Under the pieces are notes generated by a model. The model had not been told where the DNA came from, searched no databases, and worked only from the letters and a program-made list of their open reading frames with translations. A DNA stretch of 64,000 bases from Azospirillum formosense (GTDB taxonomy: Bacteria; Pseudomonadota; Alphaproteobacteria; Azospirillales; Azospirillaceae): positions 1,007,001 through 1,071,000 of the forward strand of contig NZ_CP159403.1 of the NCBI RefSeq assembly GCF_040500525.1. Reading direction: 5' to 3'. Positions within the stretch are counted from its first letter, which is position 1; each line of letters opens with the position of its first letter. Below are positions 1 to 8,387 of this stretch, piece by piece. The translations under genes and the position numbers were made by a program.

Positions 1-463
1 GCGACGCCGCCTCGAAATCCATCAGGCCCAGCGCCTCGCCCAGCTCGAAATGCTGCTTGGCGTCCGCGATCGTCTTCGGCTCGCCCCAGCGGCGGATCTC
101 GACGTTGGCGGTCTCGTCCGGGCCTTCCGGCACGTCGTCGGCGGGCAGGTTGGGGATGGAGGCGAGCAGGCCGTCCAGCTCGGCGCCCAGCGCCTTCTCC
201 TCCTCCTCGACCTGGGGCAGCCGCTCCTTGAGCTGCGCCATCTCGTCCATCAGCGGCTGGGCGTCGCGGCCCTCCCGCTTGGCGAGGCCGATCTCCTTGG
301 CCGCCTCGTTGCGGCGCGCCTGCATCTCCTGAAGCTGGGTCTGCGCGGCGCGGCGGCGCGAATCAAGGTCCAGCACCGTCGGCGACATCGCCTCAAGGCC
401 CCGGCGGGCGAGGCCGCGGTCGAAGGATTCGGGGTTCTCACGGATGGCGCGAAGGTCGTGCAT
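1..463 (-). CDS. serS: Seryl-tRNA synthetase, N-terminal part (cut by window start)
   Basis: Charges tRNA-Ser with serine in the cytoplasm. The visible 154 codons, read leftwards from an ATG at 463, start MHDLRAIRENPESFD and continue as a long charged helical hairpin (about residues 30-105), the antiparallel coiled-coil arm that binds the long variable arm of tRNA-Ser. The segment then enters the linker to the catalytic domain (VEIRRWGEP), which lies outside the window. The frame is open to the window edge with no stop. Its place downstream of tatABC is the usual alphaproteobacterial order, here interrupted by an opposite-strand diguanylate cyclase gene. Identification is firm from the arm sequence; the catalytic class II motifs cannot be seen. 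Confidence 0.93.
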   Translation of the reverse strand, partial: MHDLRAIRENPESFDRGLARRGLEAMSPTVLDLDSRRRAAQTQLQEMQARRNEAAKEIGLAKREGRDAQPLMDEMAQLKERLPQVEEEEKALGAELDGLLASIPNLPADDVPEGPDETANVEIRRWGEPKTIADAKQHFELGEALGLMDFEAAS

Positions 464-646
464 GGCTCACGGCGATACGGAATGGGTTGGGAGGCTGGTT
501 ATAGTCCGCCGCCCGATGAAGGTCCAGTGGTGGCGCCGCAATGGGTGGTGCGACCTCGAAACGATTCGTATGCTCTGCTTTTCGGTGGCGCCACGGTGAG
601 GAATGGGTGAAAAACCCCAATCCGATTGCCGTCACCCATCCGGGAC

Positions 647-1810
647 ATGATGCTCGACACCCGCACCCTCGTCATCGCCCTGGTGGGCATTTGCCTTCTG
701 CTGACCGCCGCGGCCTTCCTGGCCTGGAGGGTGCACCGCCACATCACCGCGCTGGCCTATTGGGCGGCGGGCGCCCTGGCCGGGGCCTGCGGGTTGGCCC
801 TGATCGCGCTCTACGGCGTTTGGCCCGCCGCCTTGGTCGTGCCGCTGGCCAACGCGCTGGTGGCGTCGACCTACGTGCTGAATTGGTTCGGCGTGCGCAG
901 CTTCGCCGCTCGGCCCATTCCCTGGCGATGCGGGCTGGCGGTGCTTGCGGCGATGACCGCCGGCAACATGTGGTTCGTGGTGATCGACAACGACGTGACG
1001 GCGCGAATCCTGATCGCGTGCACCGGATTCTGCGGCATGTCGCTGCTCGCGGCGCTGGAACTGTGGCGGATGGAGCCGGCGGACAAATTCCGGCAGGCGC
1101 AGCGGGTGACGGCCATGGTCTTCATCCTGCATGCCCTGTTCGTCGCCGGACGGGCCGTTTTGACCGCCTGGACCGAGCCGGTGGACAGCGTCCTGGACCC
1201 CGATCCGGTGCAGAGCGCCAGTTTCCTGGAGACCATCCTGGCGGTCACGGCCTGGGGCTACGGCTTCCTCTCCATGACCAGCGAGCGGCTTCAAGCCGAT
1301 CTGGACCGGATCGCCACCATCGATCCGCTGACCGGCGCCTACAGCCGCCGGGCGTTCATGAACCACGCCGAGCGGGAGCTGGCGCGGGCGCAACGCAACG
1401 GGGCGCCGCTCACCCTGCTGCTGCTCGACCTCGACCGCTTCAAGCGGGTCAACGACACCTTCGGCCATCTGGCCGGCGATGCGCTTCTCCGCCTCTTTTC
1501 CGAAACCGTGACGACGCGGCTGCGCCGCACCGACCTGTTCGGGCGCTATGGCGGGGAGGAGTTCTGCCTGCTGCTTCCCGACACCGACCGCAGCGGGGCG
1601 GCGGCTCTGGCCGAGGCGCTGCGCCGCGACGTGGCGGCGCGGCCCCTGCCCTTCCAGGGCCACGAGATCACCGCCAGCGTCAGCATCGGCATCGCCGCCT
1701 GCCGCAGCGGCGAGGATCTCGACGCGGCTCTGGCCGCCGCCGACCTGGCCCTGTACCGGGCCAAGCGGAACGGCCGCAATCAGGTCATCGTCGCCGAGGC
1801 AGCCGGCTGA
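647..1810 (+). CDS. Membrane-bound diguanylate cyclase (GGDEF protein)
   Basis: Makes the second messenger c-di-GMP from two GTP at the inner membrane. The 387-residue product has about six hydrophobic helices in residues 1-200, then a GGDEF domain (about 220-385) with an intact active-site signature GGEEF at residues 302-306 and an inhibitory-site RRTD exactly five residues upstream (293-296), so catalysis and product feedback are both expected. ATG 647 (or the adjacent ATG 650) is preferred to an upstream TTG at 626 because the protein then starts directly with a membrane helix. It is transcribed towards tatC and away from serS, and breaks the usual tatABC-serS order, suggesting insertion. 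The sensory signal is unknown. Confidence 0.88.
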   Translation: MMLDTRTLVIALVGICLLLTAAAFLAWRVHRHITALAYWAAGALAGACGLALIALYGVWPAALVVPLANALVASTYVLNWFGVRSFAARPIPWRCGLAVLAAMTAGNMWFVVIDNDVTARILIACTGFCGMSLLAALELWRMEPADKFRQAQRVTAMVFILHALFVAGRAVLTAWTEPVDSVLDPDPVQSASFLETILAVTAWGYGFLSMTSERLQADLDRIATIDPLTGAYSRRAFMNHAERELARAQRNGAPLTLLLLDLDRFKRVNDTFGHLAGDALLRLFSETVTTRLRRTDLFGRYGGEEFCLLLPDTDRSGAAALAEALRRDVAARPLPFQGHEITASVSIGIAACRSGEDLDAALAAADLALYRAKRNGRNQVIVAEAAG

Positions 1811-1841
1811 AGCTGAGCGTGCGGGATGAGGGCGGAGCGGC

Positions 1842-2663
1842 TCAGGCCTGCTCCGCTTCCGTCTCGTCGGCGTCGCCGCGCGTCTTCTCGATGCGGCGGC
1901 CGATCAGGATCGACACCTCGTAGAGCGCCAGCAGCGGGATGGCGAGGCCGACCTGGCTGATGACGTCCGGCGGCGTCAGGATCGCCGCGACGATGAAGAC
2001 GAAGACGATGGCGTAGCGCCGCTTGGCGGCCAGGGTCTCCGTCGTCAGCAGCCCGGCGCGGATCAGCAGGGTCAGCAGGACCGGAAGCTGGAAGGCCAGA
2101 CCGAAGGCGAAGATCAGGTGCATCACGAGGCCGAGATACTCGCTGACGCGGGCCTCGAACTCGATCGGCAGGGCGCCGGCGTCCATGCCCGGGTGGAACT
2201 CGAACCCCAGGAAGAAGCGCCAGGCCAGCGGGAAGATGAAGTAGTAGACCATCGCCCCGCCCAGGAAGAACAGGATCGGCGTGGCCACCAGGAAGGGCAG
2301 GAAGGCCTTGCGCTCGTGCTTGTAGAGGCCGGGCGCGACGAACATCCAGATCTGGCTGGCGACGATGGGGAAGGACAGGAAGCAGCCGGCCCAGAAGGCC
2401 ACCTTCACATAGGTGAAGAAGGCTTCGGTCAGGCCGGTGTAGATCATCCGCCGCCCCTGTCCGGCCAGGATGTCGGCCAGGGGCTGGACGAGGAAGTTGT
2501 AGATGCGGTCCGAGAAGGCGTAGCAGACGAAGAAGGCGATGATGATCGCCAGCGTCGCGTACATCAGCCGGTTGCGCAGCTCGACCAGATGGTCGATCAG
2601 CGGCATCTTGCTTTCTTCGAGCTCGTCGTCGGAGTCGCCGGTCATGCGCGTTTCGCCGGACAC
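1842..2663 (-). CDS. tatC: Sec-independent translocase subunit TatC
   Basis: Core membrane subunit of the twin-arginine translocase, which recognises RR signal peptides and exports folded proteins with TatA and TatB. The 273-residue product contains the family opening PLIDHLVELRNRL (about residues 20-32), six transmembrane helices, and conserved segments such as the FxxYxKVAFxAG-like loop and the P-rich ILTPPD segment near the C-terminus. The reading starts at GTG 2663, five bases after the tatB stop; an ATG at 2645 is a possible alternative because the first residues are poorly conserved. Third gene of tatABC. Likely clients here include the RR-type binding proteins encoded further right. 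Confidence 0.95.
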   Translation of the reverse strand: MSGETRMTGDSDDELEESKMPLIDHLVELRNRLMYATLAIIIAFFVCYAFSDRIYNFLVQPLADILAGQGRRMIYTGLTEAFFTYVKVAFWAGCFLSFPIVASQIWMFVAPGLYKHERKAFLPFLVATPILFFLGGAMVYYFIFPLAWRFFLGFEFHPGMDAGALPIEFEARVSEYLGLVMHLIFAFGLAFQLPVLLTLLIRAGLLTTETLAAKRRYAIVFVFIVAAILTPPDVISQVGLAIPLLALYEVSILIGRRIEKTRGDADETEAEQA

Positions 2664-2667
2664 TGGG

Positions 2668-3195
2668 TCACGCCTGCTTGTTCGTGGTTGCCGCCGCAGC
2701 GGAATCGGCGGAGGCCGGAACCGGCGGCTGGGCCGCCGGGGCCGGGACGAACTCCGCGGGCGGGGCCGGAGGAAGCGGGGCCGTGACCGGCGGCTCGGTC
2801 GCCGGCTGCGGCTGGGCCGCCGTCACCTGCGGCGAACCGACGGGGACCGCCGGGGCCGGACCGTCTTCCGGCGGGCTGCCGGGATGGCCGCCGTTGGCCC
2901 CGATGTCGGCCGCGACGTCGAAGGCGCCCTTCAGTTCCCCCTTCGGATCGATCGTGTTCTCGACCATCTTCTGGAGGTTCGTGTCGCGGACCTTCAGGGC
3001 TTCCTTGCGAAGCTCGTCAAGCTCCGCCTCGCGCATCATGTCGTCGATGTGGCCCTGAAAGTCGCGCGCGACGAGGCGCGCCTTCTTCACCCATTTTCCC
3101 AGGGTGTAGATGGCCTTGGGCAGGTCCTTCGGGCCGATCACCACGAGGGCGATGACCGCGATGACCATCAGTTCCGACCATGCGATGTCGAACAT
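2668..3195 (-). CDS. tatB: Sec-independent translocase subunit TatB
   Basis: Works with TatC as the receptor for twin-arginine signal peptides. 175 residues: a short periplasmic N-terminus, one membrane helix (about 5-21), the hinge with the family pattern GPKDLPKA, an amphipathic helix and charged helices to about residue 100, then a Pro/Ala-rich low-complexity tail of about 75 residues. The start MFDIAWSEL is the canonical TatB start. It lies between tatA (48 bp spacing) and tatC (5 bp), consistent with one transcript. The long Pro-rich tail is usual for alphaproteobacterial TatB and is not expected to be essential. Confidence 0.95.
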   Translation of the reverse strand: MFDIAWSELMVIAVIALVVIGPKDLPKAIYTLGKWVKKARLVARDFQGHIDDMMREAELDELRKEALKVRDTNLQKMVENTIDPKGELKGAFDVAADIGANGGHPGSPPEDGPAPAVPVGSPQVTAAQPQPATEPPVTAPLPPAPPAEFVPAPAAQPPVPASADSAAAATTNKQA

Positions 3196-3243
3196 GGCTC
3201 CTCAGCCTTTCGAAGCGGCGCGGGGATGGGCGGCGCCGGACGG

Positions 3244-3540
3244 TCAGGTGCGGGCCGTCTCGTCCTTCTTCACGCCGGGATCGGCGGCGGGCGGAACCGG
3301 ATGGACCGACGTCGCCGGCTGGACCGGGGACACCGGCTGGGCCGGCGGGACCGGCTGGTTCTGCAGGACCTTGGAGTCGGTGCCGGGCGTGGTGCCCTCC
3401 TCCTCGTCCTTCAGGCCGGCCTTGAAGTTCTTGATGCCCTTGGCGAGGTCGCCCATGACCTTCGGCAGCTTGCCGGCGCCGAACAGGAGCAGGACGATCA
3501 GAAGGACGATGACCCAATGCCAGACGCTGGAGAATCCCAT
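3244..3540 (-). CDS. tatA: Sec-independent translocase subunit TatA
   Basis: Pore-forming/membrane-thinning subunit that multimerises to let folded RR-signal proteins cross the inner membrane. 98 residues: short N-terminus, membrane helix about 8-22, the hinge [20 protein letters not shown] typical of TatA, then a charged amphipathic helix and a C-terminal tail with repeated Pro-Val/Gln units (about residues 60-90). First gene of tatABC; a plausible sigma-70 type promoter lies 42-70 bases upstream of the start. The Pro-rich tail is longer than in E. coli TatA. Confidence 0.95.
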   Translation of the reverse strand: MGFSSVWHWVIVLLIVLLLFGAGKLPKVMGDLAKGIKNFKAGLKDEEEGTTPGTDSKVLQNQPVPPAQPVSPVQPATSVHPVPPAADPGVKKDETART

Positions 3541-3581
3541 GACACACGTTTCCTGAACAGGCAGCCCAATGGCGGGGCGGC

Positions 3582-3610
3582 ACTATGGCAGAAAGGTTCC
3601 CCTCCCGCAA
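3582..3610 (-). promoter_or_regulatory. Candidate promoter of tatABC
   Basis: Read on the minus strand, a TTGCGG box (3605-3610) is followed after 17 bases by CATAGT (3582-3587), a common housekeeping-promoter form in alphaproteobacteria. It sits 42 bases upstream of the tatA start codon in the only gap before tatA, and tatB and tatC follow without comparable gaps. Recognised by eye only. Confidence 0.45.
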
Positions 3611-3640
3611 CGATCGGTCGGGTGAAACCGCTCAAACGAC

Positions 3641-4954
3641 TTAAGTGGGTGCACCGGCTAGAAAAACGAAGGCCTGGCACAGGTCCATGCACACCGAAAC
3701 GTGACTTTGTTCGGCGGGCAGGAACTGGCCGGGCATGCGGGAGTGCAGATGCACCGACCCGCCCTTCCCGTCCGGCACGTCGAGATGGACCAGGCTGGTC
3801 CGGCCGAGCAGGCGCGCCGCCATAACCCGCGCCAGGACCGGCAGATCGCCGGCGGGAACCGTGGCGGCGGGCTGGGCGGACAGCTTCAGCGCCTCCGGAC
3901 GGATCAGCACGTCGACGGCGGTGCCGTCGGCGATCTCCGTGGGGATCGGGCCGACCGGCGTATCCACCGTCCCGCCCCGCACGATGCCCGCCAACCGGTT
4001 GACCTCGCCGAAGAACTCCGCGGCGAAGGCGTTGACCGGGCGGGTGTAGAGATCCACCGGGTTGCCGACCTGGACGACCTTTCCGGCGCGCATCAGCGCG
4101 ATGCGGTCGGCCAGGAACATGGCCTCCTCCGGGTCGTGGGTGACCAGCATGGTGGCGGCGCCGTTCTGCTTCAGCACATGCAGCGTCTCGTCGCGCACCT
4201 GCTCGCGCAGCCGGGCGTCCAGGCCCGAGAAGGGTTCGTCGAGGAGCAGCACCGCCGGGTTGGGGGCGAGAGCGCGGGCGAGCGCCACGCGCTGCTGCTG
4301 GCCGCCGGAGAGATGGTGCGGGAAGGAGTCGGCGTAGCCGGCCATGCCGACCTGCCCCAGCGTCTCCAGCGCGCGCTTGCGCTGCGCCTCGCCGGACAGG
4401 GCGGTCAGGCCGAAACGCACGTTGTCGAGCACCGACAGATGCGGGAACAGCGCGTAATCCTGGAAGACGAGGCCGACGCCGCGGCGTTCCGGCGGCACCG
4501 CGCCGCGTTCATCGGCCACCACGGAGCCGCCGATCCGGACGGAACCGGTCTGCACCGGCTCCAATCCCGCGGCGATGCGCAGCAGCGAGGACTTGCCGCA
4601 GCCGGACGGCCCGCACAGGCAGACGATCTCTCCCGCCCCGATGGTCACGCTGACGTCGTTCACGGCGACGACGCGTCCGTAACGGTGGGTGACGGCGTCC
4701 AGCGCCAGGGCCTCGACGGCGATGGCGGCCCCGGCGCCCTGCGGACCCGACGCGTCGAGATGCCGCCCGTTGGCCGGAAGCGTGACGGGCGCGGCCTCGC
4801 AGGGGGCGCCCTCCCGCGGGTCGGCCCCGCCGCGGCCGAACAGGGCCGACGCCTTGTCGCGCAGCGCGGTGCTCAGGCGGGGCGGGCGGGGTTCGGAGAC
4901 GGCGTCTCCCGAGGCGGGGAAAGAGCGGGCGTCGGTGACGGACGGACGATCCAT
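3641..4954 (-). CDS. ABC transporter ATP-binding protein, Fbp/Pot-like (orphan)
   Basis: ATPase subunit of an importer of the iron(III)/sulfate/polyamine type. The 437-residue protein has a full nucleotide-binding domain at about residues 80-315: Walker A GPSGCGKSS, Q-loop FQDYALFPHLS, signature LSGGQQQR, Walker B LLLDEPFSGLD and H-loop VTHDPEEA, followed by a C-terminal TOBE-like domain (about 330-430). The first 80 residues are an unusual extension without recognisable domain. No permease or binding protein is adjacent: the gene sits alone between scpB and tatA, where other alphaproteobacteria usually have none, so it is probably a later insertion serving permeases elsewhere. Substrate cannot be told from sequence. 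Confidence 0.85.
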   Translation of the reverse strand: MDRPSVTDARSFPASGDAVSEPRPPRLSTALRDKASALFGRGGADPREGAPCEAAPVTLPANGRHLDASGPQGAGAAIAVEALALDAVTHRYGRVVAVNDVSVTIGAGEIVCLCGPSGCGKSSLLRIAAGLEPVQTGSVRIGGSVVADERGAVPPERRGVGLVFQDYALFPHLSVLDNVRFGLTALSGEAQRKRALETLGQVGMAGYADSFPHHLSGGQQQRVALARALAPNPAVLLLDEPFSGLDARLREQVRDETLHVLKQNGAATMLVTHDPEEAMFLADRIALMRAGKVVQVGNPVDLYTRPVNAFAAEFFGEVNRLAGIVRGGTVDTPVGPIPTEIADGTAVDVLIRPEALKLSAQPAATVPAGDLPVLARVMAARLLGRTSLVHLDVPDGKGGSVHLHSRMPGQFLPAEQSHVSVCMDLCQAFVFLAGAPT

Positions 4955-5062
4955 GGCGGTCCCAGTCTGAAGCGGCCCGGGGGTCGTTTGATAGCGGTCG
5001 ATTGACCTTAGTACCGGCGCGCCGCCGGTGATGCAAATGGTTCTTATTTTCGAGCGTTTCGC

Positions 5063-5716
5063 TCAGGTATCGGAATCCTCAGTGTTTTCCGACGATTCCG
5101 CATCCTCCAGCCCGGCCCCGCCGATGCCCAGCAGCACGGGGCGCGAATCCAGCAGGCCGGCGGCGCGCAGGTCCTCCACGCCCGGCAGGTCGCGCAGCGT
5201 CTCCAGCCCGAAATGGTCGAGGAAATGGTCGGTGGTGATCCAGGTCAGCGGGCGGCCCGGCGTCTCGCGGCGGCGCCCCGGCCGGATCCAGCCGTTCTCC
5301 ATCAGGATGTCCAGCGTGCCCTTGCTGGTCGCCACGCCGCGGATCGCCTCGATCTCGGCGCGGGTCACCGGCTGGTGGTAGGCGATGATCGCCAGCGTCT
5401 CGATGGCGGCGCGGGACAGCTTCTTGGAGACCTCCTCCTCCGGCCGCAGCAGCGGGGCGAGGTCCAGCGCCGTGCGGAAGGACCAGCCGGCGCCGGTGCG
5501 GATCAGGTTGACCCCGCGCGCCGCGTAATGGACGCGCAGCTCCTCCAGCAGCGCCCGCACGTCGGCGTCGCGGGTCAGCCGCCGGCCCAGCGTCTCCTCG
5601 TCCAGCGGGTCGGCGGAGGCGAACAGCAGCGCCTCCAGCAGGCGCAGGTCGCACAGCCGCTGCTCCACCTCCTCCGGATTCTCGATCTCCTGGATCATGC
5701 CGTCGGGTCCGCTCAT
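5063..5716 (-). CDS. scpB: Chromosome segregation/condensation protein ScpB
   Basis: Non-SMC subunit of the Smc-ScpAB condensin that compacts and segregates the chromosome. 217 residues with two winged-helix domains; the segments AIETLAIIAYHQPVTRAEIEAIRG-like core and GRPLTWITTDHFLDHFGL near the second domain are characteristic (about residues 95-175). The ATG at 5716 overlaps the scpA stop by four bases (ATGA), indicating translational coupling and a fixed stoichiometry. The acidic tail after residue 195 is species-specific. Confidence 0.94.
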   Translation of the reverse strand: MSGPDGMIQEIENPEEVEQRLCDLRLLEALLFASADPLDEETLGRRLTRDADVRALLEELRVHYAARGVNLIRTGAGWSFRTALDLAPLLRPEEEVSKKLSRAAIETLAIIAYHQPVTRAEIEAIRGVATSKGTLDILMENGWIRPGRRRETPGRPLTWITTDHFLDHFGLETLRDLPGVEDLRAAGLLDSRPVLLGIGGAGLEDAESSENTEDSDT

Positions 5717-6531
5717 TCCTCGTCGCCCTGCTCATGCTGGTGCTCATGCCGGCGCGATGCCCGGCGGACGTAGATGGGGGAAAAGGCGCCGTCCTGGCGA
5801 AGCTCCACGCGGCCGGCCTTGGCCAGCTCCAGCGTCGCCGCGAAGTGGGCGGCCAGCGCCGAGCGGGTCAGCAGGCCGCCGCGCACGCCGTCCGGCAGGA
5901 AGCTCGACAGGGTGGCCCAGTCCGGCATGCGGCCGAGCAGTTCGGACAGGCGGCGCACCGCGTCCTCCAGCGAATAGAGGCGCACCGGCTCGATGTGCAG
6001 GACGCCGCCCTCCTGCCGCTTCTTGTGCTCGCCGTAGGCCTTCAAAAGGTCGTAGAGCGTGACCTGGAAGACCGACTTGCGCAGGATGTCGAGGTCTTCC
6101 GGGGCGCCGCGGGCGAAGCGGTCGACGCCGAGCTGCGGGCGGGCGAACAGCTTGGCCGCCGCCCCCTTCATCGCCTCCAGCCGCTGGAGCTGGAAGGCCA
6201 GCGCCGCCGCCATGTCCTCGCCCGACGGCTCCTCGTCCTCGACCTCCGGGATCAGCAGCCGGGACTTCAGGTAGGCCAGCCACGCCGCCATGACGAGATA
6301 GTCCGCCGCCAACTCCAGCCTCACCTTCCGCGCCTCGGCGATGAAGGCGAGATACTGGTCGGCGAGTTGGAGGATCGAAATCTTCGTCAGATCCACCTTC
6401 TGCTCGCGCCCCAGCGCCAGCAGCATGTCGAGCGGCCCCTCGAACCCGTCCAGGACGAGGACGAGCTGTTCCGCCGGGCTGGCCGCCTCCGCGCCTTCGT
6501 CCTCGTGATCCGGGTGTTTCCTGCCGACCAT
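5713..6531 (-). CDS. scpA: Chromosome segregation/condensation protein ScpA
   Basis: Kleisin subunit bridging the heads of the Smc dimer and binding ScpB. 272 residues: the N-terminal kleisin domain contains LVLDGFEGPLDMLLALGREQ (about residues 26-45), the family hallmark, then LTKISILQLADQYL; a C-terminal winged helix lies at about 195-265. It follows the M50 protease by four bases and overlaps scpB, so these genes are co-transcribed. The His/Glu-rich C-terminal end is not conserved. Confidence 0.94.
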   Translation of the reverse strand: MVGRKHPDHEDEGAEAASPAEQLVLVLDGFEGPLDMLLALGREQKVDLTKISILQLADQYLAFIAEARKVRLELAADYLVMAAWLAYLKSRLLIPEVEDEEPSGEDMAAALAFQLQRLEAMKGAAAKLFARPQLGVDRFARGAPEDLDILRKSVFQVTLYDLLKAYGEHKKRQEGGVLHIEPVRLYSLEDAVRRLSELLGRMPDWATLSSFLPDGVRGGLLTRSALAAHFAATLELAKAGRVELRQDGAFSPIYVRRASRRHEHQHEQGDEE

Positions 6532-6535
6532 GCCG

Positions 6536-7222
6536 TCAGTTGCCGCTGAGGATGCGGATCAGCTCGATCATGTAATCCACCGGCGGGCCGAGCACCCAGG
6601 AGAAGACGCTGAGGTCCATGCCAAGCTCCCGCCCGATGAAGGGCAGCAGGAAGAAGGCGCCGATCAGGATCAGCATGCCGTACTTCTCCAGCCGGGCCAG
6701 CGGGAAGGCCAGCGCGTCGGGCAGGATGCCGACCGCGACCCGGCCGCCGTCGAGCGGCGGCAGCGGGATCATGTTGAAGACCATCAGCACGACGTTGACC
6801 AGGACCGACACCTCCAGCGCGGCGCGGAACCACATCTCGGTCGCCCCGCCCTGCGGGCTGGTGAAGCCCCAGATGATCGCGGAGACCAGCGCCAGCACGA
6901 AGTTCACCCCCGGCCCGGCCAGCGCCACCCACACCATGTCGCGGCGCGGGTGGTGCAGGCGCCCGAAGTTCACCGGCACCGGCTTGGCCCAGCCGAAGAC
7001 GAAGCCGGTGGTGAAATACATCACCGCCGGCAGCACCACCGTGCCCAGGGGGTCGATGTGGCGGAGCGGGTTCAGCGTCACCCGGCCCAGCCGCCACGCC
7101 GTGTCGTCGCCGCGCCACATCGCCACGAATCCGTGCGCCGCCTCGTGCATCGTGATGGCGAGAATCGCGGGTATGGCGACCGCGAAGATCATCGGTATGC
7201 GGTCGATCAGACCTTCCAGCAC
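6536..7222 (-). CDS. Site-2 protease family (M50) membrane metalloprotease
   Basis: Intramembrane zinc protease related to S2P/SpoIVFB, substrate unknown. 228 residues, about five to six membrane helices, with the zinc-binding motif HEAAHG at about residues 26-31 inside the first helix and the second metal-ligand region NMIPLPPLDGGR at about 153-164 (the N-P-DG pattern of the family). The reading begins at GTG 7222, preceded by a GGGAG-like ribosome site; there is no nearer ATG before the conserved helix. It sits between nagZ and scpA in the standard alphaproteobacterial cell-envelope/segregation cluster. Confidence 0.88.
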   Translation of the reverse strand: MLEGLIDRIPMIFAVAIPAILAITMHEAAHGFVAMWRGDDTAWRLGRVTLNPLRHIDPLGTVVLPAVMYFTTGFVFGWAKPVPVNFGRLHHPRRDMVWVALAGPGVNFVLALVSAIIWGFTSPQGGATEMWFRAALEVSVLVNVVLMVFNMIPLPPLDGGRVAVGILPDALAFPLARLEKYGMLILIGAFFLLPFIGRELGMDLSVFSWVLGPPVDYMIELIRILSGN

Positions 7223-7292
7223 GCCCGTCTCTCCCGTTGCGCCCCCCGGATTTGCCGGGGAAGCCTGAGCATGGCCCTGAACCCGGCCGGCC

Positions 7293-8387
7293 TTAGATTT
7301 GGGGAGTTCCCAGCAGTTCCGCCAGACGCGCCCGCAGGTCGTCGGCGTCCACCGGCTGCGCCGGGCCGCGCAGCGCCTCGGCCCGCTCCCAGCGGCGGAC
7401 GGCGGCGCCGCTCATCGCCGGAACGCCCCCGGCCACCGCCACCATCTCCCCCATCACGCCGTTGCAATGGAGCACGACGTCCAGCCCGGCGGCCAGGACC
7501 GCCTCGGCCCGGCCGCGCATGCCGCCGGCCAGGGCGCCCATCGACAGGTCGTCGCTGAACAGCAGCCCGTCGAAGCCGATGGGGGCGCCGCGCACGACGT
7601 CCCGCACCACGATCGCCGAGGTGCTGGCGGGCTGGTCCGGGTCGATGGCCTTCATCACCACATGGGCGACCATGCCGAGCGGCATGTCGGCCAGGGCGCG
7701 GAACGGCGCGAAGTCGGTGGCCTCCAGCGCCGCGCGCGGGGCGTCCACCACCGGCAGCTCGGCGTGGCTGTCGGTGAAGGCCCGGCCATGGCCGGGCAGA
7801 TGCTTGATCACCGGCAGCACGCCGCCGTCCATCAACCCTGCGCAGGTCGCCCGCGCCAGATCGGCCACACGGGCCGGATCGCCGCAGAAGGCGCGGTCGC
7901 CGATGATGTCGTGGGCGCCCTCGACCGGCACGTCGCAGACCGGGGCGCAATCGACGGTCACGCCGCAATCGGCCAGCATCAGCGCCAGCAGCCGGGCGTT
8001 GATCCGGGCGGCCTCCCGCCCGGCGTCGGCGTCGCAGGCGGCGAGGTCGCCGAAGGCGCGCATCGGCGGGAAGGCCGGCCAGTGCGGCGGGCGCATGCGG
8101 GCCACCCGCCCTCCCTCCTGGTCGATCAGCACGGGAGCGTCGGCGCGGCCGACCGCCGCGCGCATCTCCGCCACCAGCGCGCGCACCTGCTCCGGCGTCT
8201 CGCAATTGCGCCGGAACAGGATGAAGCCCAGCGGATCGGCATCGCGGAAGAAGGCGCGCTCGTCCGCGGTCAGGGCGGTGCCGGCGGCGCCGAACACCAC
8301 CGCCCGATGGGGAGCGCGATGGGGTCCGGAGGCGTTTCGGACGTTCGGCAGGGCCGGATCAGGGACGGACAACCACACACCCCACAT
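7293..8387 (-). CDS. nagZ: Beta-N-acetylhexosaminidase NagZ
   Basis: Cytoplasmic glycoside hydrolase family 3 enzyme that removes GlcNAc from anhydromuropeptides during peptidoglycan recycling. The product (364 residues from the first start) shows the substrate motif DQEGGRV, the family motif KHLPGHGRAFTDSH containing the catalytic His, and the nucleophile region FSDDLSMGAL. The N-terminus is uncertain: the start at 8387 overlaps the upstream SPOR gene by 29 bases, and the family homology begins only near residue 30 (VVFGAAGTALTADE), so a start further in is possible. Context with a SPOR protein and lytic enzymes fits cell-wall turnover. Confidence 0.92.
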   Translation of the reverse strand: MWGVWLSVPDPALPNVRNASGPHRAPHRAVVFGAAGTALTADERAFFRDADPLGFILFRRNCETPEQVRALVAEMRAAVGRADAPVLIDQEGGRVARMRPPHWPAFPPMRAFGDLAACDADAGREAARINARLLALMLADCGVTVDCAPVCDVPVEGAHDIIGDRAFCGDPARVADLARATCAGLMDGGVLPVIKHLPGHGRAFTDSHAELPVVDAPRAALEATDFAPFRALADMPLGMVAHVVMKAIDPDQPASTSAIVVRDVVRGAPIGFDGLLFSDDLSMGALAGGMRGRAEAVLAAGLDVVLHCNGVMGEMVAVAGGVPAMSGAAVRRWERAEALRGPAQPVDADDLRARLAELLGTPQI

